From: Deltaproteobacteria bacterium
Lineage (GTDB): Bacteria; Myxococcota; Myxococcia; Myxococcales; 40CM-4-68-19
NCBI GenBank assembly: GCA_005879095.1
Contig: VBLM01000111.1
Span: forward strand, 1 to 6,482
DNA length: 6,482 bases
Direction of reading: 5' to 3'
Shown here piece after piece: positions 5,156-6,482 of this stretch. The translations under genes and the position numbers were made by a program. The notes under the pieces are model-generated. The model was not told the DNA's origin, searched no databases, and saw nothing but the letters and a program-made list of their open reading frames with translations. Within the stretch, counting starts at the first letter, position 1. Each line of letters opens with the position of its first letter.

Positions 5156-6482
5156 TGGCTGCATTTGCACAGGACGTCGTCCCAGTAACCGCCGTTTCGA
5201 CAATTTTGCGGCAGGTTTGGACAGGCGCAAATTCCGGCTTGGCACGTCTGAGCACCGTCACAGACGACACCGCACGCGCCACAGTTGTGGGAGTCGGTTT
5301 GAAGATTCACGCACGCATCGCTGCAAACTGTGCCAGTGGAGCAAGTTGGGTAAGCTGAATAGAGAAATGTGTTGGGGCTCCCGCTGGTCAATCCTGTCAG
5401 CACATTCGACGTCGCGTTGGCCAGGAGTTGATTGGCAACGGTCGCCGGCGTTGCCCCTGAGGTGCCAGCAAGATACATCGCAAGCACGCCAGCGACGTGC
5501 GGCGCTGCGAAAGAAGTCCCGTCGACCGCGCCGTGACAATTGTCATCCGTGTTACAGGCCGACATAATCGCCGAACCGGGCGCAAAGAGATCAACGCAAC
5601 TTCCCTGGTTCGAATACGCCGCAATGGACTGGTAGTCGCCGCCTCCAGTTGCGCCGACGGTAACTGCGGGTCCAACGCGTTGAGGGCTCGGTGTGCACGC
5701 ATCGGCCGAGTCGTTTCCGGCCGAAACTACAACCTGTACACCGGAATTGATGATACCTTGGACTGCCGCGTCAACGCCAGAATCGCCCCCAAGAACTTCC
5801 ACGCTAATGCTCGCGACTGCTGGGTGAACTGCATTTGCTGCGACCCAGTTCGCGCCGTCGATGAGCTGCGAGGCTGTACCACCGCCATTGCACCCTAAGA
5901 CTCGGAACCAATTCCAACGTAGACGCTTTCGCCGTCCCGTAAGTTGCTCCGGCTGCGACGGACGCGACATGCGTACCATGGCCGTTGCCCGCCGTCGTGC
6001 AGGCATCGTCCATTCCGTGGCCGTCGTTGACGGAGTCGTGTGCGCCAAAAGCGCGACCTCCAAATTCGGTGTGAGTGAACCGAATACCAGTATCGAGGAT
6101 GTAGATCCGAACTCCTTGTCCGGAAAGCGGATAATTGTACAAGTTGTCCAGTGGAGTATTTCGCTGATCGACGCGGTCAAGATTCGGCAGCGTCGCTACG
6201 TTCTCCGAGCCCGCTGCGTGCGTGACTGCAACTTCTTGCACCCATGCTACATCCGTGCGCGCGCTGATCTCTCTCGCCGCTTCTTCGGAAATCCAGATGC
6301 TGAATCCCTGGAGCGCGGCATCGTAATAAAAATGAATCTTTCCTCTGTAAGTGGCGGCAATAGCATCCGCGGGGGCCCGCGTGATCCCCAACTGTATCGC
6401 GGGATGCTCGTCGAACACGACAATGTACTCGCCCGGAATCGGTTCAGCCACGGTTCTGAATTTTGGCAAAGTCTCTGCTTTA
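5152..6482 (-). pseudogene. S8 subtilisin-family protease with I9 prodomain and Cys-rich tail; one-base frameshift; 5' end beyond the window
   Basis: A secreted serine endopeptidase encoded in two minus-strand frames that join cleanly. Numbering is from TTG 6469, although the frame stays open to the right edge and the signal peptide is probably outside the window. Residues 10-84 are an I9 prodomain (IPGEYIVVF ... AWVQEVAVTH). The catalytic residues are Asp126 in ILDTGIRFTHTEFGGRA (codon 6094-6092) and His164 in GHGTHVAS (codon 5980-5978). After V188 (codon 5908-5906), one extra C, within the plus-strand GG at 5904-5905, breaks the frame. Removing it restores ...LELV-RVLGCNGGGTAS, the spacing expected for proteinase K-like subtilases. 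In the corrected frame, the oxyanion Asn is N252 (VVVSAGNDS) and the nucleophile is S319 (GTSFAAPHVAG, codon 5514-5512). Uncorrected, translation ends at 5804, before Asn and Ser. The tail (~residues 376-438) has about 15 Cys, including NCGACG, a style typical of secreted myxobacterial proteins. With no other stops in ~250 downstream codons, a recent mutation or a sequencing error are both possible. Confidence 0.88.

Noticed and set aside
5156..5245. Longer N-terminus for the I9 lipoprotein
   Set aside because: It would place 30 residues before the signal peptide and bury the lipobox. The ATGA overlap at 5152-5155 gives the natural start.
5880..5930. Programmed ribosomal frameshifting in the protease
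   Set aside because: No slippery heptamer or long homopolymer was found at the junction. A one-base indel or sequencing error explains it more simply.

Overview
The window is protein-coding almost throughout and most likely comes from a high-GC, didermal (Gram-negative) bacterium. Three things point that way. Its first gene has a signal peptide, a beta-propeller and the start of what looks like an outer-membrane barrel. It has a lipoprotein with a classic lipobox. The secreted protease ends in a cysteine-rich tail of the NCGACG type, which I associate with Myxococcota and related former Deltaproteobacteria. That taxonomic guess rests on remembered family resemblance, not on a search. No rRNA, tRNA, CRISPR array, transposase or integrase gene was seen.

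Layout. (1) Bases 1-1981, minus strand: the 5' part of a large exported protein with a signal peptide, a zinc gluzincin-type peptidase domain (HEYTH plus a downstream Glu), a PD40/TolB-like beta-propeller, and the beginning of a C-terminal region that runs off the left edge. (2) Bases 1880-1968: a long imperfect palindrome with A/T tracts in its loop. It resembles a dispersed repeat and lies exactly where the first gene should start. (3) Bases 1978-2871, minus strand: an alpha/beta hydrolase that overlaps the proposed start of gene 1 by GTGA. (4) Bases 2885-3811, plus strand: a CzcD-type cation diffusion facilitator, divergent from the hydrolase with only 13 bases between the chosen starts. 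(5) Bases 3880-4788, plus strand: a protein that looks like a class II aldolase barrel stripped of its metal-binding motif. (6) Bases 4796-5155, minus strand: a small lipoprotein that is essentially a free-standing I9-type protease propeptide/inhibitor domain. (7) Bases 5152-6482, minus strand: an S8 subtilisin-family protease with its own I9 prodomain, a full catalytic triad and a Cys-rich tail, broken by a single extra base at 5904-5905 and cut by the right edge.

The most interesting unit is 4796-6482. A secreted subtilase is followed, with a 4-base ATGA overlap, by a lipoprotein carrying only a paralogue of the protease's own inhibitory prodomain. This is a candidate protease/self-inhibitor pair. 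It sits in DNA of visibly lower GC content than the preceding 4.8 kb and converges on the aldolase-like gene with a gap of only 7 bases. The other genes are recognisable families with no obvious shared pathway.
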